From Rhodococcus sp. SMB37 (lineage in GTDB: Bacteria; Actinomycetota; Actinomycetes; Mycobacteriales; Mycobacteriaceae), in NCBI RefSeq assembly GCF_004345605.1, contig NZ_SLVY01000022.1, forward strand, positions 1-64,000: a stretch of DNA of 64,000 nt. The letters are read 5' to 3'. This document shows, piece after piece, positions 35,398 to 44,323 of this stretch; the stretch's first letter is position 1, and every line of letters starts with the position of its first letter. The position numbers and the translations under genes are program-made. The notes below the pieces were generated by a model. It had not been told where the DNA came from. It did no database searches and saw nothing but the letters and a program-made list of their open reading frames with translations.

Positions 35398-36540
35398 CTA
35401 TCCGGAGGCCTGCGGCCGCTCGGTACCGATCTGGCCGTCCTGTGCCCAGGCGTGGGCGGCGAAGGCTTCGACCGCGCCCACGACCGCATCGAAACGGGGT
35501 GAGTGGAACACGTCGAAGCCGTGGTGGGCTCCGGGCAGTTCGGCGTAGACCGTCCGGCATGAGGCTTCGCGCAGCCGCTTCGCGAATGCGCGGGCGATGG
35601 AGATGTGGACGAGGGAATCGCGGTCGCCGTGAACGATCATGATCGGGGGCGCATCCGCGCGGGCCTGAGCGAACGGGTCGGTGTCGTCGCCGCGACCGAA
35701 GTACGGTCCGTAGTAGCCGCCGATACCGACGACCGCCGATACCGAGGTGTCGACCTCCTCGAAGCCCGGCTGGTACTCCGACCTGCCCTGGGTGAAGCCG
35801 GCCATCGTCGACATATGGGCACCCGCGGAGGAGCCGGTCAGGACGATCCGCTCGGGGTCGGCGCCCCATTCGTGGCCGTGCTCGCGGACCCAGGCAATGA
35901 CGCGCTTGGCGTCGATCAGGTGGTCCTCGAAACCGGCCTCGGGGCGCAGTCGGTAGTTCGCGCTGATGCACAGCCAACCTCGGGAGGCGAGGTGGTGGAG
36001 CATCGGCCGGGATTGGGTGTTCTTGCGGCCCATGGCGTAGTAGCCGCCGTGGAAGTGGATGAGGACGGGGGCGCCGGTGGGATGCGAGCGGTGCCGGTAG
36101 GCGTCCATCAGGTTGCGCTTGCCCGCCGGGCCGTAGGCGATATTCGCGGTCCGCTCCACCGATCGAGGTCGGAAAGGGAAGGGGTGTAATAGGATCCGCG
36201 TGTATGATACGCGGCGGGTCACGGTGATCGCGCCCATTGCGTCTTGGAGGATCCGCTGGGCGCGCACACTCTTCCAGGTGGTCGACGCCACGCAGGCCGT
36301 GGTGATGACGGCGGCGGCGATGGTGACAGGCGAGGTGAGGTCGCCCTCGGAGAAGGCGAGTGCTGTGCTGGCGGCCAAGAGTCCTATCGCGAGGAACGGC
36401 AGTTCGTTGATGGCCATGCACAGCAGGAAGACCACGGTGCCGACACGTTCGCCGAGACGCGGGACCGGCAGCGCGGGGATCGTGAGGAAGGCGAGCCCGA
36501 TCAGGTAGCCGTAGGGGATGCTCATGCCGGTCAGTGTCAT
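35398..36540 (-). CDS. HSL-type esterase with N-terminal membrane domain
   Basis: A 380-residue protein. The first ~100 residues form three or four TM helices (GYLIGLAFLTIPALPV; VGTVVFLLCMAINELPFLAIG; SPVTIAAAVITTACVAS). The C-terminal part is a hormone-sensitive-lipase-type carboxylesterase: FHGGYYAMGRK (HGG oxyanion motif), nucleophile elbow GSSAGAHM, Asp in VHGDRDSLV and His in GAHHGFDVF. It likely hydrolyses short acyl esters at the membrane. Same strand as the preceding hydrolase and upstream of it. Confidence 0.87.
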   Translation of the reverse strand: MTLTGMSIPYGYLIGLAFLTIPALPVPRLGERVGTVVFLLCMAINELPFLAIGLLAASTALAFSEGDLTSPVTIAAAVITTACVASTTWKSVRAQRILQDAMGAITVTRRVSYTRILLHPFPFRPRSVERTANIAYGPAGKRNLMDAYRHRSHPTGAPVLIHFHGGYYAMGRKNTQSRPMLHHLASRGWLCISANYRLRPEAGFEDHLIDAKRVIAWVREHGHEWGADPERIVLTGSSAGAHMSTMAGFTQGRSEYQPGFEEVDTSVSAVVGIGGYYGPYFGRGDDTDPFAQARADAPPIMIVHGDRDSLVHISIARAFAKRLREASCRTVYAELPGAHHGFDVFHSPRFDAVVGAVEAFAAHAWAQDGQIGTERPQASG

Positions 36541-36656
36541 TCAGGCACAGCGGGTACCGCATCGGCCTCGAGGGCATGGGGTCTCCTGCCGCAGAGAGAG
36601 ACGCCTCCTACTTTCGTAGGTGACGGACCCGATGCTCGCGCGGATAGCATCGCCCG

Positions 36657-37772
36657 GTGATGGAGCGCCGTAATCCCCGTCCTCGAGAACTGATCGGCAT
36701 GGCCGCTGGAGTCGGCGTGCTGACCGCACTGACGCTGTGGTCGCTTCCCGATCCGGGGCCGCTGGACTTCGCTGTCGCGGTCCTCGGCCTGGCCGCGGCG
36801 ATGCTGCAGCTGTGGCGGCCGGTGACCGGTGCGCTCGCTGCGACCGTACTTGCGGTGCTCTCGCCGGTCGCCACCACAGCGGCGACCGTGGGCGCGCTCC
36901 AGGTTGCCTGGCGCACGCGGTTTCGCACGGCTGTGGCCGTCGCGGTCGCCGGGATCGCGGCGCACCTGCTCCAATGGATCCGCTACCCCGATCCGGCTCT
37001 CGGGTTCGGCTGGTGGGTTGTGCTGGTGACGGTCGCCTACGCTGCGCTGTTGGGCTGGGGCACGCTTGCCCGTTCGCACCGCGAGTTGGTGATGTCGTTG
37101 CGCGAGCGCGCACGCCGCGCCGAGGCCGAGCAGGGCCGGCTCGTTGCCGAGGCCCGAGCGGCGGAGCGACGCGGCCTGGCCCGGGAGATGCACGATGTCC
37201 TCGCCAACCGCCTGTCGCTGGTTGCAACGCACGCCGGTGCGCTGGAGTTCCGGCCCGATGCGCCGCCCGAGAAGATCGCGCTGGCGGCCGGGGTGGTTCG
37301 CTCCGGGGTGCACCAGGCGTTGGAGGAGCTGCGGCAGGTGATCGTGCTACTGCGCGAAGACGATGCGGCAGCGTCGAGCGGCCCCGGCCCGACCGCGGCG
37401 GACCTCGATGTGCTGATCGAGGAGACCCGCGCGGCCGGCCAGCCGGTGACGCTGAGCGGAGGGTTCCCCGGCGACCTGCCGCCTTCGATGGGCCGCACCG
37501 TGTACCGCGTCGTCCAGGAAGGACTCACGAACGCACGCAAGCACGCCGCCGGGAACAAGGTCGAGGTGACTCTGGGCGGCTCGCCCGGGGCGGAGCTCGC
37601 GATCGAGATCCGGAACGCGCTACCCGCGCCCGGGACCACCCCGGCTGCGCCGGGCAGTGGGTTGGGCCTGGTCGGGCTCACCGAACGGGTCCGGCTCGCG
37701 GGAGGGCGGCTCGACCACGAGCGAATCGACGGCCGGTTCCACCTCAGCGCCCGGTTACCATGGCCGACGTGA
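36657..37772 (+). CDS. Sensor histidine kinase, NarL/DesK class
   Basis: A 371-residue kinase. Four or five TM helices occupy residues 12-140 without a large extracellular sensor loop. A coiled linker leads to the HisKA_3 dimerisation domain with phospho-acceptor His near residue 179 (LAREMHDVLANRLSLV), and then the HATPase domain (VVQEGLTNARKHA N-box; GSGLGLVGLTERVRLAGG G-boxes). The GTG at 36657 is immediately followed by ATG 36660; either may be used. It overlaps the response regulator gene. Confidence 0.92.
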   Translation: MMERRNPRPRELIGMAAGVGVLTALTLWSLPDPGPLDFAVAVLGLAAAMLQLWRPVTGALAATVLAVLSPVATTAATVGALQVAWRTRFRTAVAVAVAGIAAHLLQWIRYPDPALGFGWWVVLVTVAYAALLGWGTLARSHRELVMSLRERARRAEAEQGRLVAEARAAERRGLAREMHDVLANRLSLVATHAGALEFRPDAPPEKIALAAGVVRSGVHQALEELRQVIVLLREDDAAASSGPGPTAADLDVLIEETRAAGQPVTLSGGFPGDLPPSMGRTVYRVVQEGLTNARKHAAGNKVEVTLGGSPGAELAIEIRNALPAPGTTPAAPGSGLGLVGLTERVRLAGGRLDHERIDGRFHLSARLPWPT

Positions 37773-38413
37773 TCCGTGTGGTCCTCGTAGACGACGACGC
37801 CCTCGTGCGTGCCGGCCTCTCCATGATGCTCGACGGAGTCGGCGACATCGTCGTCGTCGGAGAGGCGGGAGACGGGGGTGAAGCCGTCACCGCCACCGAC
37901 GCACACCGCCCCGATGTGGTGCTCATGGACCTTCAGATGCCTCATGTGGACGGCATCACCGCCACGGCGCTGTTGCGGGGACGGCCTCGGCCGCCCGAGG
38001 TCATCGTGCTGACGACCTTCGACACCGACGAGAACGTTCTGCACGCACTCCGCGCAGGGGCCGCCGGGTTCCTGCTCAAGGACACCCCACCGGCGCAGAT
38101 CGCCGAGGCCGTCGCCCGGGTCGCCGCCGGGGACCCGATCCTGTCGCCGGCGATCACCCGGCGGCTGATGGACCGCACCGTCGTACAGGCGGGCACGTAC
38201 GAGCGCGCACGCGCGGCGCTGGCCGTGCTGACGCCTCGTGAGCACGAGGTGGCGGTGCGGGTCGGGAACGGGGACACCAATGCCGAGATCGCAGCGGCAC
38301 TGACCATGAACGTCACGACGGTGAAATCCCACGTGTCGAGCGTCCTCACCAAGCTTGCACTCGACAACAGGACACAGATCGCGCTGCTCGTCCACGACGC
38401 CGATCTGGTGTGA
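37760..38413 (+). CDS. NarL/LuxR-type response regulator
   Basis: A 217-residue regulator with a receiver domain (acidic pair VVLVDDDALVRAG, phospho-acceptor Asp near 57 in VVLMDLQMP, Lys in FLLKDTPP) and a C-terminal LuxR HTH (LTPREHEVAVRVGNGDTNAE then MNVTTVKSHVSSVL). ATG 37760 overlaps the end of the kinase gene by 13 bases, so the pair is translationally coupled. Targets are not evident; neither neighbour forms an obvious regulated transporter. Confidence 0.93.
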   Translation: MADVIRVVLVDDDALVRAGLSMMLDGVGDIVVVGEAGDGGEAVTATDAHRPDVVLMDLQMPHVDGITATALLRGRPRPPEVIVLTTFDTDENVLHALRAGAAGFLLKDTPPAQIAEAVARVAAGDPILSPAITRRLMDRTVVQAGTYERARAALAVLTPREHEVAVRVGNGDTNAEIAAALTMNVTTVKSHVSSVLTKLALDNRTQIALLVHDADLV

Positions 38414-38449
38414 GACCGTCCCGGGTCCGAGGATGTTCGACCCCGCGCC

Positions 38450-39244
38450 CTAGGCGAGACCGGACAGGGGCGGCGGTGAATTCTCGTCGCGCCACCCGAT
38501 CGCCTCGATCAGCGGTGCGAGGTCGTAGTCGGGCCCGCCGATACCGACGGTGAACAGGCTGATGCCTTCGTCGACGTAGGCCGCGGCGTGTTCGAGTCCT
38601 GGCCACGACGTCGACCGTTCGATCTCCGACGGGGAACGTCCCACATCTGTGCACCGCGCCTCGAGGATCTTCGACTTCTCCGTGTGGGTCTCGAATTCGC
38701 CGAAGCTGTGCCAGATATCGGCGTACTTCGCTACCAGGGGCAGCGTCTTCTTGGGTCCGCCACCGCCGATGAGCAGCGGAATGTGCCGGGTGGGTTGCGG
38801 GTTCAGCTTGCCGAGCCGTGAGGTGATGCGCGGGAGGTACTCGGCGAGCAGATCGAGCCGCGACCCCTTGGTCCCGAATTCGTAGCCGTACTCGTCGTAA
38901 TCCTTCTCGAACCACCCGGAGCCGATACCGAGGATGAGGCGACCGCCGCTGATGTGGTCGACGGTGCGCGCCATGTCGGCCAGCAGGTCGGGGTTGCGGT
39001 AGCCGCCGCCGGTGACGAGCGCACCGATCTCGACGCGTTCGGTCTGCTCGGCCCACGCACCGAGCATCGTCCAGCATTCGAAGTGCGCACCGTCGGGGTC
39101 GCCGTACAGCGGATAGAAGTGGTCCCAGTTGAAGACGATGTCGGCGCCCGCGTCCTCGGCGCGCAGCACCGTGTCGCGGATGACGCCGTAGTCGGGTTGT
39201 TGCTGGGGCTGGAGTTGGAGTCCGATGCGAATGGAGCGAGTCAT
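38450..39244 (-). CDS. LLM-class F420-type oxidoreductase
   Basis: A 264-residue TIM-barrel protein of the luciferase-like group. IVFNWDHFYPLYGDPDGAHFECW, IGALVTGGGYRNPDLLADMA, GGRLILGIGSGWFEKDYDEYGY and PLLIGGGGPKKTLPLVAKYADIW are typical of the F420-dependent enzymes of mycobacteria and rhodococci. The cofactor is inferred, since FMN members share the fold. Convergent with the response regulator and divergent from the deazaflavin-reductase-like gene. Confidence 0.87.
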   Translation of the reverse strand: MTRSIRIGLQLQPQQQPDYGVIRDTVLRAEDAGADIVFNWDHFYPLYGDPDGAHFECWTMLGAWAEQTERVEIGALVTGGGYRNPDLLADMARTVDHISGGRLILGIGSGWFEKDYDEYGYEFGTKGSRLDLLAEYLPRITSRLGKLNPQPTRHIPLLIGGGGPKKTLPLVAKYADIWHSFGEFETHTEKSKILEARCTDVGRSPSEIERSTSWPGLEHAAAYVDEGISLFTVGIGGPDYDLAPLIEAIGWRDENSPPPLSGLA

Positions 39245-39336
39245 GCGTCAACCGTATTCGGATCGTGTTCGCGCCGCAGCCGGAATCCGCTGGGACGGTT
39301 CGCACGGCGTGTCGACAACGGCGATCACGTAGGTGC

Positions 39337-39825
39337 ATGGTGGAGGACATGCGCGAGACGAAAGCCGTTGTGCCGCCCACCGGTATCCGACGTCGGCTCT
39401 TCCGCTCGCCGATCCGGTTGTACCGCTGGCACCTCGGTTTCCTGCTGGGCCGCCATTTCCTGCTTCTCGAACACCGTGGTCGCAAGACCCGGAAACCCCG
39501 GTATGTGGTGCTCGAGGTCGTCAACTACGACGACACGCGCGACGGTTTCGTCGTTGCGGCCGGGTTCGGGGCCACGTCCGACTGGTATCGCAATCTGCGG
39601 GCCGATCCTCATGTGCGCGTCGAGTCGCGACGTGAGCGGGCCGGGGTCACCGCGGAATTCCTCAAGCCCGAAGAAGGTGCGCGATTCTTCGTGCACTACG
39701 CGGACAAGCACCGCCGCATCGCGACGAGGTTGTCCGCGGCGATGGGCTTCGAGGTCGACGGCAGCGATTCCGACTTCCGGGAGGCGGGGAGCCGGATCCG
39801 GTTCGTCCGATTGCGGCGGGTGTGA
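39337..39825 (+). CDS. Deazaflavin-dependent nitroreductase (Ddn) family protein
   Basis: A 162-residue split-beta-barrel protein. The block FLLGRHFLLLEHRGRKTRKPRYVVLEVV, then FVVAAGFGATSDWYRNLRADPHV, is the hallmark of Ddn-type F420H2-dependent reductases (reduction of quinones or nitro compounds at the membrane). ATG 39337 is chosen; ATG 39349 also has GGAGG close by. The neighbouring LLM protein probably uses the same cofactor. Confidence 0.88.
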   Translation: MVEDMRETKAVVPPTGIRRRLFRSPIRLYRWHLGFLLGRHFLLLEHRGRKTRKPRYVVLEVVNYDDTRDGFVVAAGFGATSDWYRNLRADPHVRVESRRERAGVTAEFLKPEEGARFFVHYADKHRRIATRLSAAMGFEVDGSDSDFREAGSRIRFVRLRRV

Positions 39826-39837
39826 CGCCTGGCCGGA

Positions 39838-40470
39838 TCACCGGGTGTCGAGTGCTGCGTACTGCAGGGTGAGTCCCGACAGAAAGGTCTCGAGCACCAG
39901 TTCGAAGCTGTCCTGGTCGATCTCGGCGGCGTACTCGCGGAGTCGATGCGCCTGCGACAGGTGCGGGTAGCGCTCGTTGTAGGTGTCGATGTCGTCGATG
40001 AATCCGCCGGCGAACGATGTGATCGCCGACCCGACGACGATGTATTTGATCGATGCCCCGATCATCGTGGCGGTCCGCGGTGGCCAGCCCGCGCGGGTGA
40101 GTCCGCCGTGAACGGCGTCGGCGCGGACGAGTGCGACGGGACGGTTGCTCGGGCCGGAGGCGAGGAACGGAACCATGTTGGGGTGTTCGGCCAGGGCGTC
40201 CCGGTAGGAGTGCGCCCAGGTGCGGAGGGCACCCTGCCAGTCGTCGCCGGCGAATCCGCTGACGTCGACGTTCTCGGCGATGGTGGCGGCGATGTCGTCG
40301 AGCAGTTCGTCCTTGTTGGCGTAGTGGCTGTACAGCGAGGGTGCGCGTACGTCGAGTTCGGTTGCGATCTTGCGCATCGACAGGGCGTCGAGTCCGTGCT
40401 CGTCGACGAGACGCAGCGTGGTGTGGCGGATGAGTTCCCGGCTCAGGATCGGGGTGCGCGGCCGTGCCAT
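39838..40470 (-). CDS. TetR family repressor
   Basis: A 210-residue TetR protein. The HTH is near the N-terminus (ALSMRKIATELDVRAPSLYSHY), with a TetR_C-type C-terminal domain (WAHSYRDALAEHPNMVPFLA; GFIDDIDTYNERYP). ATG 40470 is preferred over ATG 40476 because AAGGAG sits six bases before it. It is divergent from the acyl-CoA dehydrogenase pair and likely represses it. Confidence 0.88.
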   Translation of the reverse strand: MARPRTPILSRELIRHTTLRLVDEHGLDALSMRKIATELDVRAPSLYSHYANKDELLDDIAATIAENVDVSGFAGDDWQGALRTWAHSYRDALAEHPNMVPFLASGPSNRPVALVRADAVHGGLTRAGWPPRTATMIGASIKYIVVGSAITSFAGGFIDDIDTYNERYPHLSQAHRLREYAAEIDQDSFELVLETFLSGLTLQYAALDTR

Positions 40471-40500
40471 GTGCATCTCCTTTCGGCTGTCGTACTGGAC

Positions 40501-40519
40501 AACCTTACAGTGTCAGGTT
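40501..40519. promoter_or_regulatory. Candidate TetR operator
   Basis: AACCT and AGGTT flank a 9-bp spacer in the 121-bp gap between the divergent TetR and acyl-CoA dehydrogenase genes. The dyad is short, and only its location supports a role. Confidence 0.35.
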
Positions 40520-40591
40520 ACCGTTCGGGAGTACAGATCAGCAGCCTTTCCGCTGGTCTCCCCACCGCACAACCGCGACAGAGGGCCACCC

Positions 40592-41761
40592 ATGAATCTG
40601 AAACTCACCGCAGAGGAGCGCGCGTTCCGCGACGAACTGCGCACCTTCTACACCACGGAATTCCCCGCTGAGCTGCGCGAGAAGGTCGCGGCCGGAAAGT
40701 CCCTGGGCAAGGACGAATTCGTCCGCGCCCAGCAGCTACTCAACGCGCGCGGCCTGGCTGTCCCGAACTGGCCCGTAGAGTGGGGCGGTCAGGACTGGAC
40801 TCCGGTGCAGCGCAACATCTGGCTCACCGAGATGCAGCTCGCGTCGGTTCCCGAACCCCTCCCGTTCAACACCTCGATGATCGGCCCGGTGCTCGCGCAG
40901 TTCGCGTCGCAGGAGATGAAGGAACGTTTCCTTCCTGCCACGGCGAACCTCGACATCTGGTGGTGCCAGGGATTCTCCGAGCCCGAGGCCGGATCCGACC
41001 TCGCCTCGCTCAAGACCCGCGCGGTGCGCGACGGCGCCGACTACATCGTCAACGGCCAGAAGACCTGGACGACGCTGGGACAGCACGCCGACTGGATCTT
41101 CTGTCTGGTCCGCACCAATCCCGATGTCAAGAAGCAGGCCGGCATCTCGATGCTGCTGATCGACATGTCGACCCCCGGCATCACCGTGCGCCCGATCAAG
41201 CTGATCGACGGCAGCTACGAGGTCAACGAAGTCTTCTTCGAAGACGTGCGGGTGCCGGCCGAGAATCTCGTCGGCGAGGAGAACGCCGGCTGGACGTACG
41301 CGAAGTTCCTGCTCGGAAACGAACGCATCGGCATCACCCGCGTCGGCGCCACCAAGGTGAAGCTGGCCCGCGCCAAGAGCTTCGCCGCCGAGACCCGGCT
41401 CGGCGAGGGCACGCTCCTCGAGGACCCGCTGTTCGCCGCCCGCCTCGCCGAACTCGAGAACGAGCTGATCGCTCTCGAGCTGACCCAGCTGCGTGTCGTC
41501 GCCAGCTCGTCCGACGGCAAGCCGAACCCGGCATCGTCGCTGCTCAAGATACGTGGCTCCGAACTTCAGCAGGCTGCCACCGAACTCCTTGTCGACATCG
41601 CCGGCCCGGATTCGCTCCCCACCGGTTCCGACGACATCGATTCGCCGGAGTGGGCACAGCTCACCACCGGGACCTACCTCAACAACCGCAAGGTGACCAT
41701 CTACGGCGGGTCGAGCGAAGTGCAGCGTTCGATCATCGCTTCCTCGATTCTCGGACTGTGA
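40592..41761 (+). CDS. Acyl-CoA dehydrogenase, large subunit type
   Basis: A 389-residue FAD enzyme. PVEWGGQDWTPVQRNIWLTEMQ, CQGFSEPEAGSDLASLKTRA, GQKTWTTLGQHADWIFCLVRT and the C-terminal YGGSSEVQRSIIASSILGL are typical of the PimC/FadE group, which often forms heterotetramers with a second subunit encoded next door and acts on branched, dicarboxylic or sterol-derived acyl-CoAs. GAGGG lies eight bases before the ATG. First gene of a two-gene operon. Confidence 0.93.
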   Translation: MNLKLTAEERAFRDELRTFYTTEFPAELREKVAAGKSLGKDEFVRAQQLLNARGLAVPNWPVEWGGQDWTPVQRNIWLTEMQLASVPEPLPFNTSMIGPVLAQFASQEMKERFLPATANLDIWWCQGFSEPEAGSDLASLKTRAVRDGADYIVNGQKTWTTLGQHADWIFCLVRTNPDVKKQAGISMLLIDMSTPGITVRPIKLIDGSYEVNEVFFEDVRVPAENLVGEENAGWTYAKFLLGNERIGITRVGATKVKLARAKSFAAETRLGEGTLLEDPLFAARLAELENELIALELTQLRVVASSSDGKPNPASSLLKIRGSELQQAATELLVDIAGPDSLPTGSDDIDSPEWAQLTTGTYLNNRKVTIYGGSSEVQRSIIASSILGL

Positions 41762-41771
41762 GGCCCAGGAC

Positions 41772-42908
41772 ATGAACTTCGATCTCGATACCGAACAGGA
41801 CCTGCTCCGCAAGACCGTCCGCGACCTGCTCGCCGATGCGTACGACGTGGAGACCCGCAACCGCGTCGCCGAGGGCGAGCTCGGCTGGAGCCGCGAGGTG
41901 TGGCAGCAGCTCGCAGACCTCGGTGTGCTCGGCCTGCCTTTGCCCGAGAAGCACGGCGGAATGGGAGCCGGACCCGTCGAGGTCATGGCCGTCGCGACCG
42001 AACTCGGCGCGGCCCTGGCTCCCGAACCGGTACTCGCTGCCGTGTACCTGCCGGGCGGACTGGTCGCGGAGGTCGGCAGCGACGACCAGCGCGACGACTT
42101 CCTGCCGCGCCTGTCCGAAGGTGCGCTGCTGATGGCCTTCGCGCACGACGAGCCGGGAACCCGCTGGCCGTCCGCGGCCGTGGCCACCACCGCCGTGCGC
42201 AGCGGCGACGAGTGGACCCTCACCGGCCGCAAAAATCCTGTGCTCCACGGTGATTGTGCCGAGACTCTGATCGTGTCGGCGCAGCTGCCCGACAGCGGCG
42301 TGGGCCTGTTCGTCGTCGCAGCCGAGGCCGACGGACTCACCCGCACGGCGTACCACACCAACGATGAGCGCCGCGGCGCGCAGATCGTGCTCGACGGCGT
42401 CGCAGCCACCCCGCTGGGTGACGCCACCGATGCGTCGGCCGCGATCGTCGCAGCGCAGGTCAGGGCGCAAGCGGTGCTGTGCGCCGAGGCGACCGGTGCG
42501 ATCGATCGGGCGGTGCGCTCGACCGCGGATTACCTGAAGCAGCGCAAGCAGTTCGGTGTGCCGCTCGCGACGTTCCAGGCTCTGACGCACCGTGCCGCCG
42601 ACATGTACGTGCAGTACGAACTGGCAGCCAGTATGAGCCTGTACGCGACCATGGCGCTGGCCGACGGCATCGTCGACCCGGTGATCGCGTCGCGTGCGAA
42701 GCTGCAGGTCGGGCGGTCGGCACGCAAGATCGGGCAGGATGCGGTGCAGATGCACGGCGGTATCGGCGTCACCGCCGAACACTCGATCGGGCACTACCTG
42801 AGCCGGCTCACCGCGATCGAGCACACCCTCGGCACGATGGACGACCACCTGCGCGTCCTCGCAGCAGGTGTCGGCGAGTACGGACGGGTCGAGGTCGCCG
42901 GTATGTGA
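41772..42908 (+). CDS. Acyl-CoA dehydrogenase, partner subunit
   Basis: A 378-residue acyl-CoA dehydrogenase-fold protein, 10 bases after the first. Conserved parts include LGVLGLPLPEKHGGMGAGPVE, FAHDEPGTRW, YLKQRKQFGVPLATFQALTHRAADMY and QMHGGIGVTAEHSIGHYLSRL. It is more divergent in the FAD/substrate loop (GRKNPVLHGDCAETLIVSA), as expected of a PimD/FadE-type partner. Together the two should form one alpha2beta2 enzyme, by analogy with paired FadE proteins of sterol catabolism. Confidence 0.9.
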   Translation: MNFDLDTEQDLLRKTVRDLLADAYDVETRNRVAEGELGWSREVWQQLADLGVLGLPLPEKHGGMGAGPVEVMAVATELGAALAPEPVLAAVYLPGGLVAEVGSDDQRDDFLPRLSEGALLMAFAHDEPGTRWPSAAVATTAVRSGDEWTLTGRKNPVLHGDCAETLIVSAQLPDSGVGLFVVAAEADGLTRTAYHTNDERRGAQIVLDGVAATPLGDATDASAAIVAAQVRAQAVLCAEATGAIDRAVRSTADYLKQRKQFGVPLATFQALTHRAADMYVQYELAASMSLYATMALADGIVDPVIASRAKLQVGRSARKIGQDAVQMHGGIGVTAEHSIGHYLSRLTAIEHTLGTMDDHLRVLAAGVGEYGRVEVAGM

Positions 42909-42915
42909 GGCGAGC

Positions 42916-43431
42916 TCACTCGCGAACCGCAATACCCGACGCCCGTAACATGAACGCCGCCTCGGGCCCGATGATCTCGTCGACCAATGTCAGGAACCGG
43001 TCGACGAATGCGGGCCCGTGGGCGGGCTCGGTCGGATCGTCCGGGTCCTGCGGGTCGAGGTGGTGGGCCAGCTCGTGCAGCACCACGAGTTCGCGGAACG
43101 CCCAGGCCCGATTGTCGCGATGTACCGGTAGCGCGATGGTCGCACAGTCGTTTTCGTAGTGCGCCGCGGTATTTCCCGACCGGGCGCGGACTCGTACGGG
43201 TAGCGCGGCGCGCGGCCAGCGCTCGCGTACCCAGTTCAATGCGAGCACCTTGTCGACGTACTGCTGAGCAGACTCCAGCGACGCGAAACGACGTTCGACC
43301 GGGAGTGTGACGTGCGACCCGGCGACCTCGACGGTGCGCAGCCCGCGCTCATCGGCCAGGTCGAACATGCGTCGTACGAGAGATTCCGCCTCGTACACGG
43401 ATGTTCTCTTCGTGTCACGGACCTTGGTCAC
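42916..43431 (-). CDS. TIGR04338-like zinc metalloprotease
   Basis: A 171-residue protein with the zinc-protease motif VVLHELAHHLDP (HExxH) and a downstream HGPAFVDRFLTLV that could give the third ligand. The N-terminal part (VRDTKRTSVYEAESLVRRMFDLAD) matches an actinobacterial family of putative metallohydrolases. There is no signal peptide, so it is cytoplasmic. The GTG start overlaps the stop of the DUF2786 gene by four bases, implying a functional pair. Confidence 0.83.
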   Translation of the reverse strand: MTKVRDTKRTSVYEAESLVRRMFDLADERGLRTVEVAGSHVTLPVERRFASLESAQQYVDKVLALNWVRERWPRAALPVRVRARSGNTAAHYENDCATIALPVHRDNRAWAFRELVVLHELAHHLDPQDPDDPTEPAHGPAFVDRFLTLVDEIIGPEAAFMLRASGIAVRE

Positions 43432-44234
43432 CGTTCCAACCTCCTCGCGGCGGGTGGCAGTTCGGGTGAGCTGCCGAGTCGCGCGGTGCGCCCGGCGCGG
43501 TCGCCGGCTCTCTGCGCATCCGTGGACCGCGTCGCTACGCGGTTCCCACGCCAGCTTCCTCGCGCTTGCGAGGTCATGCGGTAGAAATCGCGCAACTCGA
43601 GTTCCTTGCCGCGCAGGACGAGAGCGGTTCCGGGCGTCGATTCCTCGGCTTCGCGTTCGGTGTCGTGTTTCGCCTCGGCGAGGCGCGTGCCGATCCGCGC
43701 GGCGAACGCCGACTGGAAGTTCAGGCGTGCGGTGACGCCCGCGACGGGTTTCCGCACCCGCGTGCGGACCTGCCGGCCCCCACGGCGTTCGACCACCGTC
43801 TGCACCGTCGTCTCGTCCTTGTAGGTGCCGGAGCGCAGGTAGGCGTCGGATGCGCGCACCATCTGCACCAGCAGCGACGAGTAGAGGGCCTCGCACACGT
43901 CGATGTCGCCGGTGAAGCCGTACGCGTAGATCACCGTGGAGGTGGCGGTGATGTCGCACTGCACGTCGTTGGCGGCCGCGATCGCCAGGAACAGCTGCGC
44001 ATACGTGCGCAGCCCCTTCTTTCCGGCCTCCCCGATGGTGATGAGTCGTTGCACCGGTGTCGCACGGCGTTCCTTGGCGGTCGCATGGGTGCGGGCCACC
44101 GCGAGATCGACCGAGGCGGAGGTGGCGAGCCGCTGGGCGGCTGCGAGGAAGGCATCGGCCTCGTGCGGGTTGTCGGTCGACTCCGCCTGCCGCAACAGGC
44201 CGCCGATGCGGGTCAGCATCTTGTCCGAACTCAC
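43428..44234 (-). CDS. DUF2786 protein
   Basis: A 268-residue protein. The N-terminal DUF2786 segment (MLTRIGGLLRQAESTDNPHEADAFLAAAQRLATSASVDL, about residues 6-44) precedes a longer conserved region of unknown function. GTG 44234 is the natural start of DUF2786; upstream frame sequence is Cys/Arg-rich and unlike the family. It is translationally coupled to the metalloprotease. Related pairs occur in phage and actinobacterial genomes; the role is unknown. Confidence 0.78.
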   Translation of the reverse strand: MSSDKMLTRIGGLLRQAESTDNPHEADAFLAAAQRLATSASVDLAVARTHATAKERRATPVQRLITIGEAGKKGLRTYAQLFLAIAAANDVQCDITATSTVIYAYGFTGDIDVCEALYSSLLVQMVRASDAYLRSGTYKDETTVQTVVERRGGRQVRTRVRKPVAGVTARLNFQSAFAARIGTRLAEAKHDTEREAEESTPGTALVLRGKELELRDFYRMTSQARGSWRGNRVATRSTDAQRAGDRAGRTARLGSSPELPPAARRLER

Positions 44235-44293
44235 GCGTCGAGCGTAGAGGGTCCTGCCCTCGAAGATCCGGTCACCGATGAAGTGCACTTGAT

Positions 44294-44303
44294 TGCATAT
44301 GCA
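44294..44303. promoter_or_regulatory. Candidate PadR operator/promoter region
   Basis: TGCATATGCA, a perfect 10-bp palindrome, lies 20 bases before the PadR ATG, with further TTGCAT and TGCATG half-sites at 44309-44325. CATAAT (44312-44317) is a good -10 whose start point would fall on the ATG, suggesting a leaderless, autoregulated transcript. Confidence 0.45.
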
Positions 44304-44323
44304 CCTGGTTGCATAATGTCTGC

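Noticed and set aside
36737-37759. Long upstream extension of the response regulator frame through the kinase gene
   Set aside because: This part overlaps the histidine kinase in another frame and reads as Arg/Gly-rich shadow; the receiver domain starts cleanly at ATG 37760.
42910-42923. GCGAG-CTCA-CTCGC hairpin between convergent genes
   Set aside because: Only five base pairs and no following T-run; too weak to call a terminator.
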